Source: Streptomyces sp. AP-93 (GTDB lineage: Bacteria > Actinomycetota > Actinomycetes > Streptomycetales > Streptomycetaceae). From it: DNA of 64,000 nt. Where the stretch lies: positions 124,001 to 188,000 of the forward strand of contig NZ_JALGBX010000013.1 in the NCBI RefSeq assembly GCF_022808175.1, given 5' to 3'. Below, one piece after another: positions 17,434 to 27,700 of this stretch (the first letter of the stretch is position 1; each line of letters begins with the position of its first letter). The notes beneath the pieces are model-generated. The model did no database searches. It saw nothing but the letters and a program-made list of their open reading frames with translations, and had not been told where the DNA came from. Both the position numbers and the translations under genes were made by a program.

Positions 17434-17676
17434 TCAATGGCGGTGACGGCGGCGGATCAGCCGCAGCACCACGCCCGCGGCGAAGAACAGCGCGCCGAAT
17501 CCGAGGAGTGCGAACCCGAACCCGTCGAGGAGGTCGAGGAGCAACCATGGTTCAGCCGGCCGGTTCAGCCACACCACGAGGAGCAGCGCCCCGCCCAGGC
17601 CGAGGAGGGCCAGACCGCGGGCGTACCAGGTCTGCGGGTCGCCGTTGTCGACGGGCACGCGCTCGCGGTCCGTCAC
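17434..17676 (-). CDS. Small two-helix membrane protein
   Basis: A protein of 80 residues from a GTG at 17676 that overlaps the preceding gene's stop (GTGA). There are two hydrophobic segments (ALLGLGGALLLVVWL and GFALLGFGALFFAAGVVLRL) and a basic tail RRRHRH. I recognise no family. The larger in-frame extension has no membrane-protein features and is rejected. Confidence 0.65.
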   Translation of the reverse strand: MTDRERVPVDNGDPQTWYARGLALLGLGGALLLVVWLNRPAEPWLLLDLLDGFGFALLGFGALFFAAGVVLRLIRRRHRH

Positions 17677-17888
17677 CGCGACGACCGTAGCCGCACGACA
17701 TACATGGCGGCCATGCCGAACTGTGCGACCAGGCCGACCGTCAGGATCGCCGGCACCAGCCCGCCCGGCATGTCGAGCGGCTCGGGCACCACCAGCAGCC
17801 AGAACGCCAGCACCCCGCACCACGCCACCCCGGCGACGCCGGAGATCCACAGCCCTGCCTTGGGGTGCATCGGCTTCTTCGCCATCAT
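17673..17888 (-). CDS. Small two-helix membrane protein
   Basis: A protein of 71 residues with two hydrophobic segments (LWISGVAGVAWCGVLAFWLLVV and LVPAILTVGLVAQFGMAAMYVV) and a basic N-terminus (MMAKKPMHPK). Several ATGs cluster at 17885-17894; 17888 is chosen for spacing from a GGGAGG ribosome-binding site. It is coupled to the next small membrane protein gene, so the two may form a heteromeric membrane unit. Function unknown. Confidence 0.65.
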   Translation of the reverse strand: MMAKKPMHPKAGLWISGVAGVAWCGVLAFWLLVVPEPLDMPGGLVPAILTVGLVAQFGMAAMYVVRLRSSR

Positions 17889-18047
17889 GATCATTCCCCC
17901 TCCCGCTTCCTTTGCGCCAGGGTAGGCGCCGAGCTCCCCGGCGACATCCCCGTTTCGGGCCCGGGCAAGCCCCGGTGCAGGTCAAGACTCACGGACTGCC
18001 CCCAATGCGTCCGATGCCCGTGGCGGGTTCGTGGTGGGCGGGTCCGC

Positions 18048-19415
18048 TCATCCGCCGTCCGGACCGACGGGCGCGGTCAGTTCGTCGCCGGCCGTGGGGG
18101 CGATGCGGCGCAGGGTGCGGATCGCCGGGATCGAGAGCAGCGCCACGCAGCCCGCCAGGCAGGTGACCCCCGAGACCAGCAGCAGCGTCTCCGGGGACGC
18201 CAGCTCCGTGGCCGGCCCGGCCAGGATCTGGCCGAGGGCGATTCCGGACACCGAGCCGGCCAGCTCGTAGGCGGTGACCCGGTTGAGGACCGCCGGTGGC
18301 GTGTGGGTCTGGACGCTGGTCGCCCACATCACCGACCAGAACGCCCAGGCGGCACCACCGAGGACGTGGCCCGCCAGCAGCACCGGCAGCCCCGCGCCCA
18401 ACGCCACGCAGAGCGGCAGCCCGGTGAACAGCACCATGGCCATCGCGCCGGCGGCCAGCGGCCTGGCCGGGCGCAGTCGCAGTGCCAGCAAGCCGCCGAG
18501 CACCGTTCCGACACCGAGGAAGGAGACGGCCACGCCGTAGGCATTCGGGCCGAGCCGAGCTCCGATCAGAGCTGAGCTCAGCGGCACCAGCGGGCCGAAG
18601 AGCAGCACGCCGAAGGCCACCCAGATCAGGATCACCGCCCACATCCAGGTGCGTGAGCGGAACTCCTGCCAGCCCTGGCGCAGGTCCCGACGGAGCGAAC
18701 TCCTCTTTACGGCGGTGGCATCGGCATCGGCATCGCCGTCGGCGTCGGCCAGGGTTCCTGCGGACGTGCTCGCGGGGGCGAGCCGGATGAGCGCCAAGCA
18801 CAGGGCGCTGAGCACGAAGGTGCCCGCGTCGATCGCGTAAACGGTCCCGGCGCCGGTCAGTACGATCAGCAGCCCCGCCAGGGCCGGGCCAAGCAGTTGG
18901 GCGAGCGCGTCGGCGACTTTGAGCGTGGCGTTGGCGCGCTGCGGTTCCCGGGCGACCAGCGGGACCATCCCGTTCACCCCCGGCTGGAACATCGCGACGG
19001 CCGCGCCGGCCAGTGCCGCCATGGTCACCAGCAGCCAGAACGGCGGCGTCCCGGCGAAGAACGCGGCAGCCAGCACACCCTGGGTGAGCACCCGGACGAG
19101 GTCGGCGCCGACCATCATCCGGCGCGCGCCCACCCGGTCGGCGAACACCCCGCCGAACAGGACCAGGAGGACGAACGTCCCGGTCCAGGTGCCGAGGACG
19201 AAGCCGACTCCGGAGATCCCGTACAGCGGCCCGACCGCGAGGGCCGCCGCCACCGGCATCATCGCGTCGCCGACCAGGGAAACCGCGCGGGCGGTGAAGT
19301 AGAGAGTGAATCGCCGGTCCCACAAGGGGGGCCTGCCGGTTGGCGCATCGGTCCGGACGGTCTGGTCGGTCTGGTCGGTCTGGTCGGTCTGGGCCTGTGT
19401 CTGTGCGGTGGTCAC
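18048..19415 (-). CDS. MFS transporter (drug-efflux-like)
   Basis: A 455-residue protein from GTG at 19415, with about twelve membrane segments. The conserved loop 2-3 motif appears as GGVFADRVGARRMMV. A charged central loop (residues about 225-250, with a DADGDADADA run) divides the two halves. The N-terminal tail contains QTDQTDQTDQT, encoded by three 9-bp repeats. It resembles MFS_3/enterobactin-exporter-like pumps. It lies divergent to a GlxA-type regulator with inverted repeats between them, so regulation by that neighbour is plausible. Confidence 0.9.
   Translation of the reverse strand: MTTAQTQAQTDQTDQTDQTVRTDAPTGRPPLWDRRFTLYFTARAVSLVGDAMMPVAAALAVGPLYGISGVGFVLGTWTGTFVLLVLFGGVFADRVGARRMMVGADLVRVLTQGVLAAAFFAGTPPFWLLVTMAALAGAAVAMFQPGVNGMVPLVAREPQRANATLKVADALAQLLGPALAGLLIVLTGAGTVYAIDAGTFVLSALCLALIRLAPASTSAGTLADADGDADADATAVKRSSLRRDLRQGWQEFRSRTWMWAVILIWVAFGVLLFGPLVPLSSALIGARLGPNAYGVAVSFLGVGTVLGGLLALRLRPARPLAAGAMAMVLFTGLPLCVALGAGLPVLLAGHVLGGAAWAFWSVMWATSVQTHTPPAVLNRVTAYELAGSVSGIALGQILAGPATELASPETLLLVSGVTCLAGCVALLSIPAIRTLRRIAPTAGDELTAPVGPDGG
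19361..19387. repeat. Three tandem 9-bp repeats inside the MFS gene N-terminus
   Basis: Three copies of TCTGGTCGG in frame, encoding a DQT-type repeat in the cytoplasmic tail of the transporter. Copy number changes would keep the frame. Confidence 0.8.
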
Positions 19416-19423
19416 AGGACGAT

Positions 19424-19467
19424 ATTGGACTGGACCAATCTCCTCACCCCAGTGTCCTGAACGACAC
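19424..19467. promoter_or_regulatory. Two inverted repeats between divergent MFS and GlxA-type genes
   Basis: ATTGG (19424-19428) with CCAAT (19435-19439), and GTGTC (19452-19456) with GACAC (19463-19467), each with a 6-base spacer. They fill the 71-bp gap between the divergent starts and are good candidate operators for both promoters. Confidence 0.5.
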
Positions 19468-19486
19468 GATGGGGTACTTTCGCGCC

Positions 19487-20524
19487 ATGACGCCTCGTTC
19501 GCTGCCGGAACCCCCGGCGCTTCACCGGGTAGTGGCCGTGCTGCAGCCCCCGCAGTCGACCTTCCCGCTCGCCTGCGCGACCGAGGTGTTCGGCGACCAC
19601 AGCCCGGCGATCCCCTCCCGCTACGCGTTCGAGGTCTGCACCGAGCACCCCGGCCCGGTGCGAACCCATGCCGGATACGATCTGCTGGTCACGACAGGCC
19701 TGGAGGCGTTGGAGCGCGCGGACACGGTCCTGGTCCCCGGCTGGCAACAACCCGTCGGCACCGAAGTATCGGCAACGCTGATCGCGGCGGTCCGCCGCGC
19801 GCACCTCCGCGGCGCGCGAGTCGTCGGCATCTGCTCGGGCGCCTTCGTACTCGCTGCCGCCGGACTGCTGGACGATCGGCGGGCCGCCACCCACTGGGCC
19901 CAGGCCCCGGAACTGGCCGCCCGGTTCCCGCGCGTCCGGGTCGACCCCGCAGTGCTGTACGTGGACCACGTCGACGTCGCGACCAGCGCCGGATCGGCGG
20001 CCGGCGTGGACCTCTGCCTGCACCTGGTGCGCACCGACCAAGGCGCCGCGTACGCCATGCGGATCGCCCGCCAGTTGGTGATGCCGCCGCACCGCGAGGG
20101 GTGCCAGCTGCAATACGCCGAACTGCCCACCTCGGGACCGGTCACCGACTCGCTGGCCCCGCTGCTGGAATGGCTGGCCGGGCGGCTGGACCAGCCGGTC
20201 AGCGTCGCCGAGATGGCGGTCCGCTCCCAGGTCTCGGCCCGCACGCTGACCCGGCGCTTCACCGAACAGCTGGGAATCAGCCCCGGGCGCTGGCTGCTGG
20301 ACCGGCGCCTCGCCGCCACCCGGGCCCTGCTGGAAGAGACCGACCTGCCCGTGGAAACCATCGCGCACCGGGTCGGCCTCTCCTCGGCCGTCAACCTGCG
20401 CCGACGCTTCCAGGAGGCCCTGCGCACCACACCGGCCGCCTACCGGCGCGACTTCCGAGCGGCAAAGCCGGCCGCGGGGCATCCCCTCAGGCAGGAACCG
20501 GTCGCCCTTCGGCGTACGGGCTGA
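19487..20524 (+). CDS. GlxA/FtrA-type AraC family regulator with DJ-1/PfpI domain
   Basis: A protein of 345 residues from ATG at 19487 (ATG at 19469 is possible). The N-terminal domain is a class I GATase/DJ-1-like fold with the nucleophile-elbow cysteine retained in VVGICSGAFVLAAAGLLDDRRAATHW. The C-terminal AraC HTH pair is SVAEMAVRSQVSARTLTRRF and PVETIAHRVGLSSAVNLRRRF. Such regulators usually act as activators responding to unknown small molecules. It may regulate the divergent efflux pump. Confidence 0.93.
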   Translation: MTPRSLPEPPALHRVVAVLQPPQSTFPLACATEVFGDHSPAIPSRYAFEVCTEHPGPVRTHAGYDLLVTTGLEALERADTVLVPGWQQPVGTEVSATLIAAVRRAHLRGARVVGICSGAFVLAAAGLLDDRRAATHWAQAPELAARFPRVRVDPAVLYVDHVDVATSAGSAAGVDLCLHLVRTDQGAAYAMRIARQLVMPPHREGCQLQYAELPTSGPVTDSLAPLLEWLAGRLDQPVSVAEMAVRSQVSARTLTRRFTEQLGISPGRWLLDRRLAATRALLEETDLPVETIAHRVGLSSAVNLRRRFQEALRTTPAAYRRDFRAAKPAAGHPLRQEPVALRRTG

Positions 20525-20556
20525 GCATCGTGTCGAAGTAGCCTCGGCGGCTGCCT

Positions 20557-20583
20557 CCAGGAACACCAGGAACACCAGGAACA
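20557..20583. repeat. Three tandem 9-bp repeats, intergenic
   Basis: Three copies of CCAGGAACA just after the GlxA-type gene. No coding function is seen. The surrounding 190-bp gap shows no other clear element. Confidence 0.7.
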
Positions 20584-20714
20584 CAGCGGGCACCGCCGCT
20601 ACGACGACAGCGCTCCATCCGGATGTGAACTGGTGCCGATATCCGTACAACCCTCGGGGCCGGCCGGCAGTCAAACCCGTGCAGTCGATCAGATGTAACG
20701 CACGGGGGAGACCG

Positions 20715-22079
20715 GTGAACAGCTTCAAGAGTCCCATGACGGCCGTCGGCACGGCAGCCGCATCCGGGGCCGGCGGCGCTTCGGCGCACCCCGCCGCCGG
20801 CGCGGCGGCCGACGGCGCCCCGGGGGCCTCCTCACTGGTGGTCGGAGTGAAGAAGTCCGTCACCCCGGTCACGCTCCGCACGGCGGCGCTCGCCGGTCTC
20901 CTGGCCACCGCCCTCACCGGCTGCGGACTCCTGGGAGGCTCGGGCGACTACGCGGACGGCGCCATGACGGCCGGCGGTGGCGGGCGGTCCTTCACCGTGG
21001 CCGCGGCCGGCGACATCCTGATCCACCCCCAGCTGATCGACCAGGCCGCCCGGGACGCGAAGGCCGAAGGCCGGTCCGGGTACGACTTCGACAAGATCAT
21101 GGCGGGCGTGAAACCCGTCATCAGCAAGGCGGACCTCGGCATCTGCCACATGGAACCGGTCCTCGGCAAGCCCGCCGGCCCCTTCCAGAGCTACCCGGAC
21201 TTCCTGGTTCCGCCGCAGATCGCGACGACGATCAAGAACATCGGGTACGACACCTGCTCGACGTCCTCCAACCACTCCCTCGACCACGGCCCGGAGGGCG
21301 TGTACCGCACGCTGGACACCCTCGACAAAGCGGGCCTGAAGCACACCGGCTCCGCACGCAACAAGGCCGAAGCCGACAAGCCGCTGATCATGGACGTCAA
21401 GGGCGTCAAAGTGGCACAGCTCTCCTACGCCTTCGGGTTCAACGGCCGGGAATTGCCGCAGGACAAGCCGTGGCTGGCCAACCTGAACGACTTCGACAAG
21501 ATCGCCGCCGCGGAGACCGCCGCCCGCAAGGCAGGCGCCGAGGTCGTGATCCTGTCGATCCACTGGGGCCGTGAGCACCAGCCCAACGCGAGCAAGCCCC
21601 AGCTCAAGCTCGCCCGCCGGCTCGCCGAGAAGACCGGGATCAACCTGGTCATCGGACACCACGCGCACGTGGTCCAGCCCTTCGAGAAGGTCGACGGCAC
21701 CTGGATCGCGTACGGCCTCGGCAACCAGCTCGCCCGCCACGACGTGCCCACCGGCCTGACCGAAGAAGGCGCCATCGGCTGGTTCGAGTTCGCCGAGAAG
21801 GGCGGCAAGTGGGACGTGGAGGCCCGGTTCGTGCCGACCTTCACCGACATCCCGCCGGACCCCGAGGCCACACAGGACGGCGCCGCCGCCGGGATCGAGA
21901 TCAAGCCCGTACGCGACCACCGCCTGGTCGACGTGGCCGAAGCACTCCGCAACGACTCGAACCTGCTGCCCGAGCAGCGGTCCCGCTACCGCGTGGCCTT
22001 CGAACGCACCGTGGGCACGGTCATGAACCGGGGCGCCGCCAAGGACGGCCTGCGCCCCCTGCAGGAACTCCCGGGCTGA
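20715..22079 (+). CDS. CapA-family (PGA_cap-like metallophosphatase fold) lipoprotein
   Basis: A protein of 454 residues from GTG at 20715, which follows GGGGGAG. CapA metallophosphoesterase motifs are present: AAGDILIHPQ, SNHSLDHGPEG, LSIHWGREHQP and GHHAHVVQPFEKVDG. A hydrophobic stretch ending LTGC (Cys70) is a lipobox, so the protein should be exported and lipid-anchored. Seventy residues before the lipid Cys is long; a GTG at 20847 (VKKSVTPVTLRTAAL) would give a normal signal peptide but has no good ribosome-binding site. CapA homologues act in poly-gamma-glutamate or other cell-surface polymer synthesis; no pgs genes are adjacent. Confidence 0.85.
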   Translation: MNSFKSPMTAVGTAAASGAGGASAHPAAGAAADGAPGASSLVVGVKKSVTPVTLRTAALAGLLATALTGCGLLGGSGDYADGAMTAGGGGRSFTVAAAGDILIHPQLIDQAARDAKAEGRSGYDFDKIMAGVKPVISKADLGICHMEPVLGKPAGPFQSYPDFLVPPQIATTIKNIGYDTCSTSSNHSLDHGPEGVYRTLDTLDKAGLKHTGSARNKAEADKPLIMDVKGVKVAQLSYAFGFNGRELPQDKPWLANLNDFDKIAAAETAARKAGAEVVILSIHWGREHQPNASKPQLKLARRLAEKTGINLVIGHHAHVVQPFEKVDGTWIAYGLGNQLARHDVPTGLTEEGAIGWFEFAEKGGKWDVEARFVPTFTDIPPDPEATQDGAAAGIEIKPVRDHRLVDVAEALRNDSNLLPEQRSRYRVAFERTVGTVMNRGAAKDGLRPLQELPG

Positions 22080-22233
22080 GCTCCCCCGGCCGGCCCGCCT
22101 CTTCGGGTCTTGCCCGGCCGGACGGCCCAGGCCCGGCCGGCCCGCGGCGCGCCCGCGCGTCGGCCGTGCCAGGACCCTTTACCCCCACATACCGCCATAT
22201 CCGCACGACCGCACCCAGGAGAGGAGCGCCCCT

Positions 22234-24543
22234 GTGGCCGCTTCCACAACGAAGCGGCGGCGCAAAGCCCGCCGAAGGGCAGACATGTCCCTGCTCGGCG
22301 GCATACGCCCGCCGATCGCCATGCTGTCTGCCCTGCTGCTCCTCCTGGCCGGTCTCACCGCCCTGAGCCTGGGCAGCGTCCGCAAGGACCAACTGCCCGA
22401 AGCCGTGCTGACCTCCCAGCAACACTTCGCGGAGGACGGTGCGATCGCCCTGCGGGCGTCACTGGACGAGAGCGTCACCGACCTCAACCGGACCGCCACC
22501 CTCTTCTCGGCAGGAGATCCGGTCACTCCCGACGCCGTCCTCGACAAGATCGGCAGCGCCTACCAGAAATGGCGCGGCACGGCGCTCGTCGAGATCAGCT
22601 CCGGCCGGCTGCTCGCCGCCCGCGGCGAGAACCTCCCGCTGCCCGCCATCGACCTGTCCAAGCTGTCGGACAAGAGCGGCCTCACACCCCGGATGATCCG
22701 CCTGGAGAACGGCGAGACCCGACTGCTGACCCTCGCCCTGCTCACCTGGCCGGGCAAGCCGCAGCAACTACTGGTCGCCTCCAGCAGCCTGCGCTTCCCG
22801 GGCATCAGCCTCGGCGACTTCCGGGCCATCGCGGTCGTGGACTCCGAAGGCCGAATCCTCAGCAGCGACGGCATCCCCGAACCCGAGCAGGTGCTCACCG
22901 ACCTTCAGCGCGAGGATGTCAAGCGGGACACCAAGCAGCTCAAGTCCTTCGCGAAATCGGCGGCGAAGAAGGCCAAGCGCCACCCGCTGACGACCAAGGA
23001 GCCGGGCTCCGGAGGGTTCCGCGGCGTCAGCGGCAGCCTGCTGGGCGGCGAGTTCGCGGGTGACCGCGCCGCTGCCGGCTATGCGACCCTGGCCGGCCCC
23101 GAGGCCGGTGTCGGCACGACCGCCACCAGCCTCGGCCTCACCGTCGTCGCCATGGTCAACGTCGCCGAGGACACCCGGCCGGCGACCGACGCCGTCGTCG
23201 GCCTCATCGCGGCCGGCGCTCTGCTGCTCATCGGCGGCCTGGTGATCCTCCTGCTCGTCGCCACCGTCCAGCGACCGCTGCTCGCCCTCTTCCTGGAGAG
23301 CCGGCGGCTGACCCGCGGTGACCTGCACCGGCCCGTGAGGGTCCCGCGCAGCGGTGAGGGTGCTCGGATCGGCCTGGCGCTGGAGCGCCTGCGCCGCCAG
23401 CTGCTCGACCAGCCCGATCCGGGTCCGGACGGCATCGCCGCCGGAGGCAAGCTGCGCAAGATCGGGGTCCGCACCCTCGTCGCACTGGCCCTGGTCCTGC
23501 TAATCGGCTGGTGCCTGCCCCTCGGGCTGATGCTCAACCGAGCCGGCGAAGACGTCGTCGTCCCCCAGCAGATCGTCAACGACCAGCGCGAGCGCACCGA
23601 CACCGTGAACGACCGGGTCCGGCGCGCACTCAACGAAGGGCACGCCGACCTGGTCTCGGTCGCCTCGCTGATGAACGACCGCACCACCCCGCAGCACATG
23701 GCCATCGTGCTGGAGCGCACGCTGCAGGAACACCTGCGTTACCAGTCGCTGTACGTCGTCGACGCGAACGGCAAGGTGCTCGCCAAGGCCGGCTCGGAAC
23801 CGAAGGCGCCCGCCACCAAGGGTCCCGGCCGGGAACCGATCACCCTGGTCACCGGCGGCAACGAACCGCTCCTCGTCGCCGCCGCCGACACCTCCAGCCG
23901 CAAGGGCGCGGCAGTCGTCGCCGAGTTCCGGGTCGACTTCCTCAACTCGCTGCTGAAACGCCCCGGCCTGGGCGAGATCCGGGTCGTCGATGCGGAACAC
24001 CGGGTGATCGCCTCCAGCAGCGGCTACCAGGCCTTCGAGAAGCTCGGCGACAAGCGGCTCGGCGCACTGATCGACGGCGCCTCCCTCAAGGTGGGCATGG
24101 CGCCCCGTCCGGCCGGAGTCCTCTACCGCGACCGCGGTTCGCCGACCATCGCCGCCGCGACCCCGTTCGTAGGCGGTGGCGCCGCCAAGAAGATGAACTG
24201 GACCGTGGTCAGCTGGCAGCCGGCCAAGGGCCTCGCCATCCCCGAGTACAGCCTGCAGAACCGTACGGTGCTGGCCGGCCTGCTCGGCCTCACGGCCGCC
24301 GTGGCCTGCCTCGGATGGCTCCACCTCATCGTGGTCCGGTCCCTGCGCGAGCTCGCGCAGCGCGCCGAAGCCCTGGCGGACGGCGACCGCCGCACCGTCC
24401 TCTACCCGCGCCACCACGACGAGGTCGGCGCCGTCACCCGCAGCCTGGAAGTCATCAGGCAGCAGCTCCAGGAGCTGCGCAAGCGGGAAGCCACCAGCAG
24501 CGCCGGCCGGTCCGGCCAGGCTGCCAAGGCCGGAAGGAACTGA
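22234..24543 (+). CDS. Double-module HAMP-domain membrane sensor-like protein without output domain
   Basis: A 769-residue protein with GTG start after a GGAGAGGAG site. Architecture: TM1 (about 26-48), extracellular domain, TM2 (about 319-345), HAMP (about 346-395), then the same plan again with TM3 (about 410-433), a second extracellular domain of dCache/sCache-like pattern (YQSLYVVDANGKVLAKAG ... IRVVDAEHRVIASSSG), TM4 (about 678-701) and a second HAMP (ELAQRAEALADGDRRTVL ... DEVGAVTRSLEVIRQQLQEL). No kinase, GGDEF, cyclase or methyl-accepting domain follows. It may pass a signal to partner proteins; the GTPase cluster begins 206 bases downstream. Confidence 0.8.
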   Translation: MAASTTKRRRKARRRADMSLLGGIRPPIAMLSALLLLLAGLTALSLGSVRKDQLPEAVLTSQQHFAEDGAIALRASLDESVTDLNRTATLFSAGDPVTPDAVLDKIGSAYQKWRGTALVEISSGRLLAARGENLPLPAIDLSKLSDKSGLTPRMIRLENGETRLLTLALLTWPGKPQQLLVASSSLRFPGISLGDFRAIAVVDSEGRILSSDGIPEPEQVLTDLQREDVKRDTKQLKSFAKSAAKKAKRHPLTTKEPGSGGFRGVSGSLLGGEFAGDRAAAGYATLAGPEAGVGTTATSLGLTVVAMVNVAEDTRPATDAVVGLIAAGALLLIGGLVILLLVATVQRPLLALFLESRRLTRGDLHRPVRVPRSGEGARIGLALERLRRQLLDQPDPGPDGIAAGGKLRKIGVRTLVALALVLLIGWCLPLGLMLNRAGEDVVVPQQIVNDQRERTDTVNDRVRRALNEGHADLVSVASLMNDRTTPQHMAIVLERTLQEHLRYQSLYVVDANGKVLAKAGSEPKAPATKGPGREPITLVTGGNEPLLVAAADTSSRKGAAVVAEFRVDFLNSLLKRPGLGEIRVVDAEHRVIASSSGYQAFEKLGDKRLGALIDGASLKVGMAPRPAGVLYRDRGSPTIAAATPFVGGGAAKKMNWTVVSWQPAKGLAIPEYSLQNRTVLAGLLGLTAAVACLGWLHLIVVRSLRELAQRAEALADGDRRTVLYPRHHDEVGAVTRSLEVIRQQLQELRKREATSSAGRSGQAAKAGRN

Positions 24544-24639
24544 CCGGGCGGCGCCCTTCCTCCACACCGTGCCGGTGATGCACCGCGTACCGCGCCGCTG
24601 CACGCCGTCTCCGCGTCGCCGGCGGGGCCACGCCTGGTC

Positions 24640-24697
24640 CCCCCGGATCCGGTCCCGGAAGGCTTGGGCCTCCCGGGGCCGGGGGAGGATCCGGGGG
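24640..24697. repeat. Large inverted repeat ahead of the GTPase cluster
   Basis: CCCCCGGATCC (24640-24650) pairs perfectly with GGATCCGGGGG (24687-24697) across 36 bases. It lies in the 205-bp gap before the dual-GTPase gene and could be a terminator for the HAMP gene or a leader hairpin. Nothing else recognisable is in the gap. Confidence 0.55.
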
Positions 24698-24748
24698 CGC
24701 CGCTCTCGAAGGGGCGGGGCCGGCGTCGCAGCGACGGAGACGGAGCAC

Positions 24749-27700
24749 ATGGGAGAGACCGGGCTGGCCGCGGCCGCCGAGCGAGCGGTGGCCGACAGCG
24801 CCCCGATGGTGGAGCGGCTGCGTACCCTGACCTCCGAGCTGGCGAAGGAGCTCGCCCCACCGGAGCGGGCCGGAGAGGACTCCTCAGGGCTGCTGGCCGA
24901 GGAACGCGCGGTGCGGGAGCGTGCCGTGGCCGCAGTGCAGGAGCTGGCCGTGTCCCGGCTGGAATCCATGGACACCTTCAACGTCGTCCTGTTCGGCCGC
25001 ACCAACTGCGGCAAGAGCACCCTCGTCGAGGCACTCACCGGAGGCACCGGCTCACGGATCTCCACCGGCGACATCGACTACACCACGACGGTGGACGTCG
25101 CCGCGTGGCAGGGCCTGCGGGTGTACGACACCCCGGGCACCAACGGCTGGCGAGCCGACGGCGCGAACCAGGGCCTGGAGGAGGCCGCCCGCCGCGCCGT
25201 CCTGGCCGCCGACGTGGTCCTGCTCTGCTTCGACACCCTGCACCAGCTCGAGGGCGAGTTCGCCAAGGTTGCCGAATGGGTGCTGGCCTACGGAAAGCCC
25301 GCCATCGCGGTACTCAACGTCCGCAACCGCTACTGGCGGGACCCCGCACAGGTCCCCTCCGGGGACCGGCGCTCCCAGTTGTCCGTCAAGGTGGCCGAGC
25401 ACGCCTCCAACATTCGTGAGCACCTCGGTGTGCACGGCCTCGCCCGGGTCCCCTTGGTCGCGATCAGCGCCCAGCGGGCCGTCGCCGCGCGGGGCGCGCA
25501 GGACTACCAGGGGCCCGACCGGGACACCATCGCGCTCCTGCGTGACCTCAGCGGCGAGCTGGTGCGGCGCAGCGGCCGTGACCTCCCGTACCGGGACGGC
25601 CGCGAGCTGCTCCTCGCCTGGTCCAACTTACCCGCGCTGGAGACCCTGCTCGCGGCGGCGGTCACCGAAGGGGCCCAGGACCTGCGGCTCGGGGCCCTCA
25701 CCGGCCGGCTCACCGGGGCGCTCACCGAGGTCGCCGGGGAACTGGCCCGCGTCCTGACCCGTCCGGCCGTCTCCTACGGCGAGCAGTACGAGGAGGGCCT
25801 TGAGGAACTGCTGACCGCTCTCGGCCGCCCACCGGCACCCCGCCCGGCCGCAGCGGAAGCCGCAGCGGAAGCCGGAACCGGCGCCGCGGCCGGCCGGAAC
25901 ACCGAGTTCAGGGCTCTCGCCACGGCCCTCCGCGAGCTGGAACGGCTGCGCGGCAGCCGCTTCGAGGCGACCTCCACCGGTGAGGTGCGCGGCTATCTGA
26001 AACACCGGCTGGCCGCCCGGACCGCCCCGCTCCGCACGGAGGCGGAGAACCGGGCCGAGGAGCTGGTGGAGAGCGGATTCCGCGATCGCAGGGAGATATC
26101 CGACGAGGAATTCTCCCGGACCGTGATGTCCGTCCAGACCGTCACCGACGCCGTGGACGCCGTCGTGGCGCAGTTCGAGACCCATCTGCTCGCCCGCCTC
26201 TCGCTGACCGCCGCCGAGGCACGCGCCAACCTGAAAGCGGTGGCCGTCCCCACCGTCCGGGTGGTCGGCGACGCCGGGAGCGGCATGCGCCGCATGGGAT
26301 TCTGGTCCGGCGGTGTCAGCGCCGCCGGCGGCATCCTCGGCCCCGTCCTGACCGCGGCCGTCGTGTTCCACTTCTGGAACCCGGTCGGCTGGGTGGCGGC
26401 GGGCGTGGCCGTCGCCAACTCCCTGGCGTACGTGGGCGGGCGGCTGCTCAGCCGCTTCGGCCTGGGCAGGGCGGCCCGGCAGCGCGAGGCCGCCCGGATC
26501 GAGAGCCGGCAGGAGGCACGCCGCGCGGTCCGCGGATACTTCGCAGACATCGAAGCCCACGTGCTGGCGCACGGCGAGCAGCGCGTCCACGACACGCTCC
26601 TGCGTGCGGCGCCTCCCCTGGTCACCGAAGCCCTGGCCCTGCGACGGATCGCGGCCGACGCGGCCCGGGACTCCGAACGCCTCCTCCGCGCGGCCGCGGG
26701 ACTGCCGCAGACCCGCGAACCGGCCGGAGTGCTGCGCGAAGCCATGGGCCGGATCGAGTACGAACGCGACGTCGTCGACGCGCCGGACCGGTACTGGCTG
26801 GGATCCTCATGGTGCGGCGACCCGTACAACCTGGCCGAACCCGCCTCCGAGGAACCGGCCGGCGGCCGCTCCCGCTCCACGCCCCGCTTCACCGAGAGCC
26901 TCTTCATGCGGCTGCGCTCCGCCTTCTCGGTCCGCTCCCTGGTCCCGGCTCCCGGCAGCGGACGGCAGTGGCTGGGACTGCTGCACCAGGAACTCGACGG
27001 GACTGCCGAAGCCGCGGCGCTCCTCGCGGAACTGGACGCACTCGCCGCGGACCTGAGGCCCCGCGTCGTCGTCGCCGGGGCGACGAACTCCGGCAAGTCC
27101 GCCTTCGTGCGACGGCTGCTGACCGAGTCCGGGCTGCCGGTGTCCGACGCACTGCGCAGCGCTCCCGGCCCGGTCACCGCGACCGCCGCAGCCTACGAGT
27201 GGGAGGGCATGCTCCTCGTCGACACACCGGGGTTCCAGAGCGGCATCGAACCGCATACGGCCGCGGCGGTCGCCGCGCTCGCCGACGCGGCCACCGTGTT
27301 CTACCTCGTCGGCCCGGATCTCGTCACCGGGGACCGAGCCGACCTGGCCCTGCTGCTGTGCGGAAACCCGGAGGAGGGCCGCGCGGCCAAGGCCGACCGG
27401 GTCGTCTTCGTCATCAACAAGATCGACCAACTGGCCCCCGACCCCCGCCTCGGCCGGGTGTTCCGGACGATGGTCGAGGGACGGGAATCCGCCCTGCGCC
27501 TCTACCTCGACCGCTTCCCCTCCAGCGGCCCGAAGGGCCCCCGTACGTGCACGGACGCCGCCCGCCCGGGGAGCCCCGGCCATCAGATCGTCTCCATGGC
27601 CGCCGCCCCCGGAGAGCTCCGCTACGACACCGCGCGCGACCACGACGCCTTCCGCGACTGGGACGGCTTCCGGGACTTCGCCGCGCAGATCCGCGGACTC

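Noticed and set aside
24569..24748. N-terminal extension of the dual-GTPase frame
   Set aside because: Arg/Pro-rich shadow-like sequence covering a large inverted repeat; ATG at 24749 has a GGAG site and normal protein sequence follows.
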